From Spiractinospora alimapuensis (GTDB taxonomy: Bacteria > Actinomycetota > Actinomycetes > Streptosporangiales > Streptosporangiaceae), in the NCBI RefSeq assembly GCF_018437505.1, contig NZ_CP072467.1:3992010-4056009 (forward strand): a DNA stretch of 64,000 nucleotides, written 5' to 3'. The notes beneath the pieces were generated by a model. The model saw only the letters and a program-made list of their open reading frames with translations. It did not search any database and was not told the DNA's origin. Positions within the stretch are counted from its first letter, which is position 1; the number at the start of each line of letters is the position of its first letter. The translations under genes and the position numbers were made by a program. Shown one piece after another: positions 52,548-61,031 of the stretch.

Positions 52548-55148
52548 CTATCCGGGCTGTGCCACGGGCGCCGGCTCCGGCTCCGTGGCGGACCGTAGGA
52601 CCTCGACGGTGCCAGCGACACCGTTCACCCGAACCCTGTCCCCGGTGGTCAGGCGGGTGGTGGCGTCGCCGCACCCCACGACGGCGGGGATGCCGAGCTC
52701 GCGGGCGACGATCGCGGCGTGGGACAGCGGAGCGCCGACGTCGGTGACCACCGCGGCCAAGCGCGGGAACAACGGGGTCCAGCCGACGTTGGTGATCGTC
52801 GTTACCAGGATCTCCCCGGGCAGGACCGACTCGCTCTCGGCCATGGAGCCGATGACCCGCACCGTCCCCTCGACGACCCCCCGCGACCCCGGCGCGCCGC
52901 TGATCTCCGCCGCGGGCGGTGGTGCGTCACGGTGCTCGTCGAATATGTCCCCGCGCCGGTTCGGGTCCGCGGCCCAGCGGTCCGGGGCGAACCGACCCCG
53001 GATGAACAGCGGGTAGGTCGGCAGCGAACGGTAGTGATCGTAGGCCGCCCGCCGCGACGGAACATGGTTCAGGGGCCTCTCGTCACCCCGGAGCACGTCC
53101 ACGAGCTCATCGACGTCCAGGAAGAACAGATCGTCGCCGTGCCCGGTGAGCTCCCCAGCACGCAGCACGAACTCACGCTGGACCCACCCCATGCGCACCC
53201 ACTCCGATCGCCCCGCCTCCCGAGAACGGGTGCCCACGGCCGAGGCGGCCATCCGCCGGCGCAGGGCCCCCACCTTCGTCGGGTGCCGCTGCGCGAACCG
53301 GGCCACGGCCTGCTCCCGTTCCTCACGCTGGCGCTTCAGGAGGTCGGTGACCTGGGTGACGGAATCACCCATCGCCGCGAGCTGAGCGTCCAGCCAGTCG
53401 GGGGCCTCCACGGGACGCGGCTCAGACAGTTCGAGCTCGTCGGGGCAGCGATGCCCCCACCGGTCGACGAACGTCCGCTGGTCGATCTCGCCACGGGACA
53501 GTTGGGCGAGACCGATGAGCGGACCGAGGCTCGCCATCGGCGCGTCGTCGGAGTCATCGCCGCCTCCGGAGGCCAGCGCGTTGACGTCCTCCTCGTCTAC
53601 GCCGATCTTGCCGAGCCAGCGGCGCAGCGTGAACTGGCTGAGCGTCTTGGCGTTCGTTCCCCAGAACGTACGCGTCACGAACGTGAAGCAGGGGTCCAGC
53701 TCGAGGTCCCACAGCCGCGCCAGGTCCGCCGGGGTACGTGCCGCGCGGATGGCCGTGCGGGCGGCGGACATCCGCGCGTGCGACGCGGCGAGCCGCTCGG
53801 ACGTGCGGCGGAGGAACGGCAGGAGCGAGGGCATCGTCCGGAGGATCGGTGGCGCGATGCGGGTGGCGACCTGTCGCCGTGGCATCGCGGGCGGAATCGT
53901 CAGGTTCGATGGAAGGGGGCCGGTGATTTGTTCTCCGATGGTGTCCTCGCCCGCGCCCATGCTCGCCATCATCGAGACGTTCATGTACAGCCGCCCGCCG
54001 ATGTTGCCGAACATCGGCACTCCGGGAACCAGGTTCTGCGGCTTGATCAGCCCGATGTAGCGCGTGAAGAACGTCCACGTCATCGGGGTCATCACGCTGG
54101 GCACGGCCTCGCCCACGTTGGCGCTGGTCCACAGGAAGTCACCGAGAGCGCTGTCGTTCCACTCCTCACGTTCGACCGCGTCACCCGCGTCGACGACGGT
54201 GGTGATCGGACGCGCCTGCAGGATGTACAGGTCGTTGTCGTGCCGGGCCCACTCGACGTCCATCGGGGTCCCGTACAGCTCCTCCACCCGCGTACACAGT
54301 GCGGCGAGTTCGCGTGCCTCGGCCGAGTCCAGGACGTCGACGGAGCGCCGGTTCTTCGGCACGGGCGCCTCGTGCGTTCCCGTGGTGTCGCGCACCGTCA
54401 TCACGGACTTGTCGGCGGTGCGCCGGTCCGTGATGTTCCAGGTCGCCCGGTCGACGACCACTGTGTCGGCGTTCACCGCGCCGCTGACGACGGCCTCGCC
54501 CAGGCCCCAGGCGGCGTTGATGGTGATGCCGCCGCGAGTTCCGGTGACCGGGTCGGCGGTGAACGCGACCCCCGCGGCGTCGGCGGGCACCAGCGTCTGG
54601 ACGACCACGGCGAGGCTGACGCTCTCCGGGGTGATGCCGGCCCGGGCGCGGTAGCCGATCGCTCGGGCGGTCCACAGCGACGCCCAGCAGTCACGTACCG
54701 CCCGGAGCAGTGCGTCGTCACCGCTGATGTTGAGGAACGTGTCCTGCTGTCCGGCGAAGGAGTGTTCGGGCAGGTCCTCGGCCGTGGCGGAGGACCGCAC
54801 CGCGACGGACCCGCCGCCGAGTCCCGCGTAGGCGGCACGGATGTCGTCGGCGATCGCGTCGGGGATCGACGCCGTTCGGAACAGGTGCGCGATCCGCTCC
54901 TGGGCCGAGGCCATGGTCTCCGGAGCCTCCAGGTCGACCGTCGAGACGGCCGCAAGGATCGGTTCCCGCAGCTCGGCACCGTCCACGAAGCGGGCGTAGG
55001 CGTCGGTCGTGACGCAGAAGCCGTCAGGTACGGGAACGCCCGCCCGGACCAGTCGTGCCAGGGACGCCCCCTTGCCGCCGACGCGCTCCAGCTCGGCCTT
55101 CGGGTCGTCCAGCGGCAGCACGGTGACGTGCTGGTGGTTGTCGCTCAT
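52548..55148 (-). CDS. PEP-utilising enzyme, rifampin-phosphotransferase-like
   Basis: An 866-residue protein, almost exactly the length of Listeria rifampin phosphotransferase. The N-terminal ATP-grasp domain has VGGKGASLARLVRAGVPVPD, AVRSSATAEDLPEHSFAGQQ and DVEWARHDNDLYILQARPIT. A long middle helical domain follows. The C-terminal swivelling domain has the phospho-histidine in GAPLSHAAIVAREL (His about 810). It could phosphorylate rifamycin-type drugs or another alcohol; plain PEP synthase is shorter. It is divergent from a DHA2 exporter and TetR, which fits a resistance unit. No rifampin-associated (RAE) motif was seen, so drug specificity is open. Confidence 0.85.
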   Translation of the reverse strand: MSDNHQHVTVLPLDDPKAELERVGGKGASLARLVRAGVPVPDGFCVTTDAYARFVDGAELREPILAAVSTVDLEAPETMASAQERIAHLFRTASIPDAIADDIRAAYAGLGGGSVAVRSSATAEDLPEHSFAGQQDTFLNISGDDALLRAVRDCWASLWTARAIGYRARAGITPESVSLAVVVQTLVPADAAGVAFTADPVTGTRGGITINAAWGLGEAVVSGAVNADTVVVDRATWNITDRRTADKSVMTVRDTTGTHEAPVPKNRRSVDVLDSAEARELAALCTRVEELYGTPMDVEWARHDNDLYILQARPITTVVDAGDAVEREEWNDSALGDFLWTSANVGEAVPSVMTPMTWTFFTRYIGLIKPQNLVPGVPMFGNIGGRLYMNVSMMASMGAGEDTIGEQITGPLPSNLTIPPAMPRRQVATRIAPPILRTMPSLLPFLRRTSERLAASHARMSAARTAIRAARTPADLARLWDLELDPCFTFVTRTFWGTNAKTLSQFTLRRWLGKIGVDEEDVNALASGGGDDSDDAPMASLGPLIGLAQLSRGEIDQRTFVDRWGHRCPDELELSEPRPVEAPDWLDAQLAAMGDSVTQVTDLLKRQREEREQAVARFAQRHPTKVGALRRRMAASAVGTRSREAGRSEWVRMGWVQREFVLRAGELTGHGDDLFFLDVDELVDVLRGDERPLNHVPSRRAAYDHYRSLPTYPLFIRGRFAPDRWAADPNRRGDIFDEHRDAPPPAAEISGAPGSRGVVEGTVRVIGSMAESESVLPGEILVTTITNVGWTPLFPRLAAVVTDVGAPLSHAAIVARELGIPAVVGCGDATTRLTTGDRVRVNGVAGTVEVLRSATEPEPAPVAQPG

Positions 55149-55243
55149 CGCGTGGACTCCTCGTCTCGCGGTCGGCTACCGAGCCTCGGCTCTTGGGGTT
55201 GCCTACCGCCATCCGTCAGTTGCCAACCCTTCACGTGTAATAA

Positions 55244-55267
55244 TGACCAAGTTAATATAATTGGTCA
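55244..55267. promoter_or_regulatory. TetR operator between the phosphotransferase-like and DHA2 genes
   Basis: TGACCAA and TTGGTCA are a perfect 7-bp inverted repeat with a 10-base AT-rich spacer. It has the same layout as 28974-28997. It is placed to control both divergent promoters. Confidence 0.8.
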
Positions 55268-55324
55268 ATAGTCAAAAATCTGGGTCGGGTCGGAGGCGCT
55301 CCGTCCGGCGAGAGGAGGCGGGGC

Positions 55325-56851
55325 ATGACGGACCTCGCGGACGAGCGGCGAATGGCGCGGCTTCGGCCCGTCCTCGCCGCGATCCTGATGGCCATGGCGA
55401 TGGCCACGCTGACGAGCTCCATCGTCGGCCCCGCGATGCCGACCATCGTGGGTGACCTCGGGCGGATCGACCTCCTGCCCTGGGTGGCCAGTGCGACCCT
55501 CCTCGCCCTGACCGTGTCCACCCCCGTCTGGGCGGCCCTGTCGGACCGGTTCGGGCGCAAACGTCCCTTCCAGGTCGCGATGGTGCTGTTCGTCGTCGCG
55601 GCCCTGGTGGCCGGCCTCGCGCAGGACATGGTGACGCTGATCGTCGCCCGGTTCCTCCAAGGAGTCGGGGCGGGAGGACTCGTCGTGCTGGCCCAGGTGT
55701 TGCTCGCGGACATCCTTCCGCCGAGACAGCGAGGACGCTACAACGGCCTGATCGGCGCGGCCCTGTTGCTACCCATGGTCGGTGGCCCCGTCCTCGGCGG
55801 AGTGCTCGTGGGGCTCGGCGACGCCGGGTGGCGCTGGTGTTTCCTGATCAACGTCCCGGTGGGTCTGCTCACCCTGGTGTTCAACCAACGTTTCCTGCCC
55901 GCGGACGCCGCGACCGGTCGGGCACGGCCGCTGGACTGGCGGGGGACGGTCGCGGTCACCGGCGCCGCATCCTGCGGAATGCTGCTGCTCACGCTGGGTG
56001 GAGCCGAATTCGCCTGGACCTCGGGATGGAGCTGGGGCCTGGGCGGCGCCGCGCTCGCGCTGACCGCACTCGCGATCCACACCCAGCGGCGCGCGTCCGC
56101 GCCGATCCTCCCGCCGTGGCTCTTCACGCACCGCACCGTCGCGCTGGCGCTTGTCGGAACCGCGCTCCTGGGCGCCGGCAACTACGCCGGAATGATCTAC
56201 CTCCCTCAGTTCCTCCAGCTCGTCGCGCACCTGAGTCCCACGGAGTCGGGCCTGATGATGCTCCCGCTCCTGCTCGGCCTGCAGGGGGCGCTCACGGTCT
56301 CCGGGTTCCTCATCTCCCGCAACGGTCGATGGAAGTCCCACGCGGTGCTGGGGTTCTCCCTCCTCGTCGCGGCCTTCCTCCTACTGGCCGGGCTCACCAC
56401 GCGGCCGGAGCTCATCCTCCTGGGGGTGGGATTCACGTTGGTCGGATGTGGGCTCGGGCTGTCCATGCAGGTCCTGATGTTGGCGGCGCAGAACGAGGTC
56501 GACGGGGAGGGGACCGCCGCGGTGACGGCCGCGATCACGTTCTTCCGTTCACTGGGCGGCGCCATCGGCGTCTCCGCACTGGGCGCCGTCTTCGCCACGC
56601 GGCTCCGCAGTGGGCTGACGGGAGGCGACGACCTTGGTCTCCCCGCACGCCTCACCGAGGACCTCGAGCTCGGGGCACCGGAGGAACTGCGCGCACTGCC
56701 CGCGGCGGCCGGGGAACTCGTACACGAGGCGCTCACCGGCGCCATGCAGGGCGTGTTCCTCGCCGCCGCGATCCTGACCGCGGTGGGCACGGTCGCAGTG
56801 CTGGCCATGCGGACGACCCGCCTGCGCTCCACGATGACGCGGGATCGCTAG
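55325..56851 (+). CDS. DHA2-family multidrug exporter
   Basis: A 508-residue MFS protein with about fourteen helices. Helix 1 has LTSSIVGPAMPTIVGDLG, the motif-A loop is LSDRFGRKRPF, and VARFLQGVGAGGLVVLAQVL and LLPMVGGPVLGGVLV follow. GAGAGGAGG precedes ATG 55325. The TetR gene is 15 bases downstream (same strand), so they are one operon. With the divergent phosphotransferase-like gene this resembles an efflux-plus-inactivation resistance island. Confidence 0.93.
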   Translation: MTDLADERRMARLRPVLAAILMAMAMATLTSSIVGPAMPTIVGDLGRIDLLPWVASATLLALTVSTPVWAALSDRFGRKRPFQVAMVLFVVAALVAGLAQDMVTLIVARFLQGVGAGGLVVLAQVLLADILPPRQRGRYNGLIGAALLLPMVGGPVLGGVLVGLGDAGWRWCFLINVPVGLLTLVFNQRFLPADAATGRARPLDWRGTVAVTGAASCGMLLLTLGGAEFAWTSGWSWGLGGAALALTALAIHTQRRASAPILPPWLFTHRTVALALVGTALLGAGNYAGMIYLPQFLQLVAHLSPTESGLMMLPLLLGLQGALTVSGFLISRNGRWKSHAVLGFSLLVAAFLLLAGLTTRPELILLGVGFTLVGCGLGLSMQVLMLAAQNEVDGEGTAAVTAAITFFRSLGGAIGVSALGAVFATRLRSGLTGGDDLGLPARLTEDLELGAPEELRALPAAAGELVHEALTGAMQGVFLAAAILTAVGTVAVLAMRTTRLRSTMTRDR

Positions 56852-56866
56852 TTTGGAGGGATGACG

Positions 56867-57613
56867 ATGGGCCAGAGCACGAGCCAGCGGCGCACGAAGG
56901 AACGGCGCGAGGAACGCGCCGAACGCATCCTCGACGCGACCAAGGAGCTCATCCTCCGCTGGGGGTATCGCAAGACCACGCTCGACGACATCGCCCGCCA
57001 GGCGGAGGTCGGCAAGGGCACCCTGTTCCTGCACTGGCCCAACCGCGACACGTTGTTCGTCTCGCTGCTGCTCCGGGAGCGTCTCGGCATGCTGACCGAC
57101 ATCCGGGACACCCTCGCGGAGGCCCCGGGAACGGCCACGGTCGAGCGCTTCTTCTACCGCCACATTCAGGCCTATCGGCGCCGTCCCCTCTTGACCGCGC
57201 TCGTGCGTCGCGACCAGAGCACCCTCGGCCGTCTCGCGGAGCAGCGACAGGACGGCAGGAACCTCGCCGAGCGACGGGTGGAGCTCGTCGCCTACTTCGA
57301 GGAGCTTGGCACGGCGGGAGTGGTGCGCGACGACCGCCCAGCCAACGACCTCGTGCACGTCGTCGTCGCCACGATCTACGGCTTCATCTCCATCGACCAG
57401 TTCCTCGCCGAGGACTCCCTCACCGACGACCACGCCGCCGAGCTGTGCGCCGACGGCATCGCGCGGATCACCACGTCGAACGCCCCGCGAACCGCGGATT
57501 TGGTCGCCGCGGAGTCCGAGATCACGATGCGCCACGCCGACCGGATGCTCGCCATCACCCAGAGGAAGTACCAGGCGTCCCTCGACGAACCAGGGGGCAC
57601 GGACACGGTGTGA
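56867..57613 (+). CDS. TetR-family regulator of the exporter operon
   Basis: A 248-residue TetR protein; ATG 56867 is 6 bases after GGAGGG, while ATG 56861 would be in contact with it. The HTH reads RILDATKELILRWGYRKTTLDD and VGKGTLFLHWPNRDTLF. The helical core has RRPLLTALVRRDQSTLGRL, which resembles the TetR at 29829. It most likely represses the divergent pair through 55244-55267. Confidence 0.92.
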   Translation: MGQSTSQRRTKERREERAERILDATKELILRWGYRKTTLDDIARQAEVGKGTLFLHWPNRDTLFVSLLLRERLGMLTDIRDTLAEAPGTATVERFFYRHIQAYRRRPLLTALVRRDQSTLGRLAEQRQDGRNLAERRVELVAYFEELGTAGVVRDDRPANDLVHVVVATIYGFISIDQFLAEDSLTDDHAAELCADGIARITTSNAPRTADLVAAESEITMRHADRMLAITQRKYQASLDEPGGTDTV

Positions 57614-57658
57614 AGCACCGATCGCCCGCGGCCGATGCCCGCGGTGGTCCGGTCAGGA

Positions 57659-58297
57659 TCACTCGTCCGGCCCGGACCGCGTCCCGTCCGGGCGAACGCG
57701 CCACCCGGCGCGCACCGAACGGTGACAGCGATCTGGTTCGTCCCCCGCGCTGACGAACAACGCGGTCAGCAGTGTGACGCCGTGGTCGAGAGCGTCCAGT
57801 GGCAGCGGGCCGTTGGCTGTCAGCGAGGTCAGTCCGTGTCCGATCGCCCAGCTCTGGGTCGCGAGGTCGACCGGTTCGACGTCGTCGCGGAGCCGTCCGT
57901 CGGCCCGTGCCCGGTTGATCGCGCTGACCAGGGTGTTCAGGGTGTCGTCCGCCGCCGCGGCGTCCTCGAGCTCGAAGTTCGCGTCGAACATCACCCGGTA
58001 GAGATCGGGTGCGGCCAGGGCGGAGGACACGTAGGCCGAGCCCAGGGCGGCCAGGTCCCGGATCGCGTCCGTCGACGGCGCCACGTTGGCGAGTTCGGCG
58101 GACAGTCGGGTGAAACCCTCCTGGCGCAGGGCGCTCCACAGGCCGTCCATCCCTCCGAAGTAGGTGTAGACCGCCATCGTGGAAACGCCGGTGTCGGCGA
58201 CCAGCGCCCGCGACGTGACCGGCTGCCTGGTACGGAGTAGCTGCGCGGCACGATGCACGAGCAGGGAACGGACAGCGGGATCCTTGGTGCGTGCCAT
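57659..58297 (-). CDS. TetR-family regulator
   Basis: A 212-residue TetR protein, MARTKDPAVRSLLVHRAAQL at the start, with the recognition helix VSTMAVYTYFGGMDGLWSAL. The C-terminus ends in an Arg-rich tail. It is divergent from the RidA-family gene at 58365, with an imperfect CATA/TATG dyad in the short gap. Its likely target is that gene or itself. Confidence 0.9.
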   Translation of the reverse strand: MARTKDPAVRSLLVHRAAQLLRTRQPVTSRALVADTGVSTMAVYTYFGGMDGLWSALRQEGFTRLSAELANVAPSTDAIRDLAALGSAYVSSALAAPDLYRVMFDANFELEDAAAADDTLNTLVSAINRARADGRLRDDVEPVDLATQSWAIGHGLTSLTANGPLPLDALDHGVTLLTALFVSAGDEPDRCHRSVRAGWRVRPDGTRSGPDE

Positions 58298-58364
58298 GAC
58301 TCCCACATTACATAACATCGCTATGCTTGAGTGACGGAATCCGGATCGCACCCGAGGAGTGGTC

Positions 58365-58772
58365 ATGGCTGTACGACTGGTGAACCCCGAAGGACTGCCC
58401 AAGCCCGAGGTCTATCGACAGATGTCGGTCGCGACCGGCTCGAGGATGGTGTTCCTCGCGGGACAGGTGGCCCGAGACGCCGACGGTCAGCCCGTGGGTA
58501 CCGGGGATCTGGCGGCCCAGGTGGAGCAGTGCTACATGAACATCGCCACCGCGCTCGCGGCGGCCGGCGGGTCCTTCGACGACGTCGCCAAGCTGACGAT
58601 CTATGTCGTCGACTGGGACCCGGAGAAGATGCCTCTCCTCGGCGAGGGCGTGACCCGCGCCGCGGAGCGGCTGGGCGTCGACCCCACCAAACCGATCACC
58701 CTGCTCGGCGTCTCCGCGCTGGGTGAGCCCGACCTGCTGGTCGAGGTGGAGGCGACCGCGGTGTTGGACTAG
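58365..58772 (+). CDS. RidA-family (YjgF/Rid) deaminase-like protein
   Basis: A 135-residue Rid-superfamily protein: MSVATGSRMVFLAGQVARDA, AQVEQCYMNIATALAAAGGS, DVAKLTIYVVDWDPEKMPLL and EPDLLVEVEATAVL. The Arg that binds substrate carboxylates in true RidA is not present at the usual site, so it may belong to another Rid subgroup. GAGGAG is 5 bases before ATG 58365. Its TAG stop lies in the CTAG target duplication of the adjacent IS element, so the gene is intact. Confidence 0.9.
   Translation: MAVRLVNPEGLPKPEVYRQMSVATGSRMVFLAGQVARDADGQPVGTGDLAAQVEQCYMNIATALAAAGGSFDDVAKLTIYVVDWDPEKMPLLGEGVTRAAERLGVDPTKPITLLGVSALGEPDLLVEVEATAVLD
58769..58772. repeat. CTAG target duplication, left copy
   Basis: The last base of the GAC codon plus the TAG stop of ridA form CTAG. 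On the minus strand it also gives the TAG stop of the transposase. The matching copy is at 59704-59707. Confidence 0.85.
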
Positions 58773-59646
58773 GTCGTGTTTTTTGAACGGGTGAGGTCGC
58801 GGAGCCAGATCCGGATGGAGGCGAGTTGAACCGTTCCGTCGTAGATCGCGGCGCGTTTGTCGTATCTGGTCGCGACTGCTCGGTTTTGTTTGGGTAGGTT
58901 GATGGATTGTTCGACGGTGTTGCGGTTTCGGTAGGTGTCCCGGTCGAAGGTCGGGGGTCTGCCGCCTTTGGCTCCTTTGCGTTTGCGGTTGGCGCTTTGG
59001 TCGTGGGGTTGGGCGATGGTCGCCCGGATGCCTCGTCTGCGCAGGTGGGCCCGGATCGCTGATGAGGAGTAGGCCTTGTCTGCCAGTAGACGGTCTGGGC
59101 GAGTCCGTGAGCGGCCGGCGCTGCGCGGTAGCCGTAGCGCGGCCATTAGCGGCTCGAACATGCGGGTGTCCCCGCGTTGGCCGGGGCTGGTGGCGATGGC
59201 CAAGGGGCGGCGACGGTTGTCGGCGATCAGGTGAATCTTGGTGGTCAGTCCTCCCCGGGAGCGTCCCAGTGCTTCGGACCCGTCCGGTTCGTTCCGGGCC
59301 GCTCCCCCTTTTTTGTGGCGCCGGCGGCGTGGTGGTGGGCGCGCACGGTGGTGGAGTCGATGCCGACCTCGAGGGCCTCGCCGGTGGCGGCGTCGATACG
59401 CAGCCGTTCGGCGATCCTGTCCCAGGTCCCGTCCAGTGACCAGCGGCGGTGCCGCCCGGCAGCGGTCTCCCAGGGCCCGTACCGCTCGGGCAGATCCCGC
59501 CAGGGGATCCCGGTGCGGGTTCTGAACAGGATCGCGTTGATGACCTTGCGGTGGTCGGCCCACCGCTTTCCTTTGTGGGGGTGGGCGGGCATGAGCGGGG
59601 CGAGCAAAGCCCACTCAGCATCGCTAAGTTCATGGCGTCGAACCAT
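58769..59646 (-). CDS. IS5-family transposase (two frames, -1 frameshift)
   Basis: The first frame (ATG 59646 to about 59308) has MVRRHELSDAEWALLAPLMP and the first Asp in VGIDSTTVRAHH. The second frame carries the second Asp in LLADKAYSSSAI and the Glu in NTVEQSINLPKQNRAVATRY. The join is at A AAA AAG (plus-strand 59308-59314), the same heptamer as in E. coli dnaX, so programmed -1 frameshifting is expected, as in the IS427 group. The TAG stop is completed by the target CTAG. GGGTGG precedes the ATG. Confidence 0.92.
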
Positions 59647-59703
59647 GCCACCCAACACTTCCAGACCACCCACCCACCCCGCAGACCTTCCAAAAAACAC
59701 GAC
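58773..59703 (-). mobile_element. IS5-family (IS427-like) insertion sequence, 931 bp
   Basis: The ends are GTCGTGTTTTTTG and its complement (13-bp perfect inverted repeats), flanked by the 4-base direct repeat CTAG (58769-58772 and 59704-59707). The element holds one transposase, split into two frames with a slippery site between. All DDE parts are present. The element looks complete and recent. It sits on the ridA stop codon. Confidence 0.93.
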
Positions 59704-59707
59704 CTAG
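59704..59707. repeat. CTAG target duplication, right copy
   Basis: It follows the right inverted repeat directly and matches the left copy at 58769-58772. Confidence 0.85.
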
Positions 59708-59848
59708 GTCGTCGCTCGTCACCAGTGGTCGCGTCGTTGGTCTTTCAGCGGGCTTGCACAAGACATAACCCCTGGTTGGAGGTATCGCTGGCCCGGTGGG
59801 GAGCACGCTGGAGGGAGGGAGTGAACCACACGAACGCTGGAGGGGACG

Positions 59849-60232
59849 ATGTCCGTCACGGAAGAGAGCGGTGCCGGGTTCGACACGGCGACGCTGCGTC
59901 ACGCCATCGAGGACCGGGACGTCGACGCGATGCTGGGAATGCTCGCGGAGGACGCCGAGGTGCGCACGGTGAACCGGAACGCGCCTCCAGGAGCGCCGGT
60001 CGCGTTGCACGGGCGCTTCGAGATCGAGGGCGCCCTGCGCGACGTGTTCGGTCGCGAGATGACGCACGAACTGCGCAATGTCGTGGTGGAGGGGAACCAC
60101 GCCGCGTACGAGGAACTATGCACGTATCCCGACGGGACCCAGGTTCTCGGGATCACCATGCTCGACCTGGAGAACGGGCGCATTCGGCGCCAGACCACGG
60201 TCGAGGCGTGGGACGAGGAGAAGCCGGGCTGA
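59849..60232 (+). CDS. SnoaL/NTF2-like protein
   Basis: A 127-residue NTF2-fold protein: FDTATLRHAIEDRDVDAMLG, MLAEDAEVRTVNRNAPPG, GRFEIEGALRDVF and ELCTYPDGTQVLGITMLDLE. GGAGGGG precedes ATG 59849. Members include polyketide cyclases and ketosteroid isomerases, but many are of unknown role. It is 142 bp from the IS end. It may be a former operon partner of the RidA gene before the insertion. Confidence 0.87.
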   Translation: MSVTEESGAGFDTATLRHAIEDRDVDAMLGMLAEDAEVRTVNRNAPPGAPVALHGRFEIEGALRDVFGREMTHELRNVVVEGNHAAYEELCTYPDGTQVLGITMLDLENGRIRRQTTVEAWDEEKPG

Positions 60233-60297
60233 CCTGAACGCGTACCCGGCGCCGATCCGGGCGACCCACCCGTGAACGCGCCTACGGGCACCTTGTT

Positions 60298-60323
60298 AAG
60301 GTGAGTGAGTACTCACTCACCTT
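60298..60323. promoter_or_regulatory. 26-bp perfect palindrome, TetR-type operator
   Basis: AAGGTGAGTGAGT is followed directly by its complement ACTCACTCACCTT. It abuts the ribosome site of the gene at 60334, so it would sit in the transcript leader or at the start site. No regulator gene is adjacent. Confidence 0.75.
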
Positions 60324-60333
60324 GGAGGTGTCT

Positions 60334-60933
60334 ATGACGCGCGCACACGACCGGCCCACGTTCCCGAGGGCCGGCGACCAGGACACGAGCCGTCGATCCG
60401 CTCGTGTCCTGGTCGTGGTCGCCGTGGTGGTGGCGGTCCTGGAACTCGGCGCCACCATCGGCAGCGTCGGCGGTGAGCCCTTCGCGCCCGTCGAGGGCTG
60501 GACCCCCACCCGGGCCACCGATCTCTGGGCCTTCGCCCTTCTGGTCGTGGGCTGTGGCGCGCTGTTCGGGCTGCGGCGGTCCCCGTCGTTGGCCACGGCC
60601 GTGGCGGCCGTGGCCTACGGAGCGTTCATGCTCCTCGGCTACGAGTTCGGCATGTCCCTGCCGGCGATGGCCGCGGTGTTCCTCCTCGTCGCGTGGGGCG
60701 GGAGCCGCACGGTCGCCGTGGTCGCGGCGATGGCGTGTCTCGCCTCCACCCTGCTCTGGGTGAACACCCGGGCCGAGGGAGTCGCCGACCCGGGGGTGTC
60801 CATGCTGATCTGGGTCGCCTTCGGAACGGTCGCCGCCGTCTTCTTCTACGCCCCGATCCTCGTCGCCGAGATCGTCCGCACCCGACGACTGCTCACCCGC
60901 GGCGCTCCCGCGTCTCAGGAGTCGGCTTCCTGA
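60334..60933 (+). CDS. Small multi-pass membrane protein
   Basis: A 199-residue protein with about five hydrophobic helices (ARVLVVVAVVVAVLELGATI, ATDLWAFALLVVGCGALFGL, then ATAVAAVAYGAFMLLGYEF and others). The layout resembles the N-terminal sensor part of some histidine kinases, but no kinase follows. GGAGG (60324-60328) is 5 bases before ATG 60334. Expression is probably controlled through the palindrome just upstream. Confidence 0.8.
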   Translation: MTRAHDRPTFPRAGDQDTSRRSARVLVVVAVVVAVLELGATIGSVGGEPFAPVEGWTPTRATDLWAFALLVVGCGALFGLRRSPSLATAVAAVAYGAFMLLGYEFGMSLPAMAAVFLLVAWGGSRTVAVVAAMACLASTLLWVNTRAEGVADPGVSMLIWVAFGTVAAVFFYAPILVAEIVRTRRLLTRGAPASQESAS

Positions 60934-61031
60934 CCGCCTTGCCGATGGGAGGCGCGCCAGAGCACGGTCATCGGTGCGGCGGTCGAAGGAGTGCGGCGAG
61001 GGCGTCGATCGTCCGTCGCGCCACCAAGGCG

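Noticed and set aside
52719-55271. 850-codon plus-strand frame opposite the phosphotransferase-like gene
   Set aside because: It mirrors a clear PEP-utilising enzyme on the minus strand; the composition is typical of antisense shadow in high-GC DNA.
55149-55324. Rifampin-associated element (RAE) before the phosphotransferase-like gene
   Set aside because: I looked for a GGGGCTTGC/GCAAGGCCCC-like dyad. Only a weak GGGTTG/CAACCC pair was found, so the element is not claimed.
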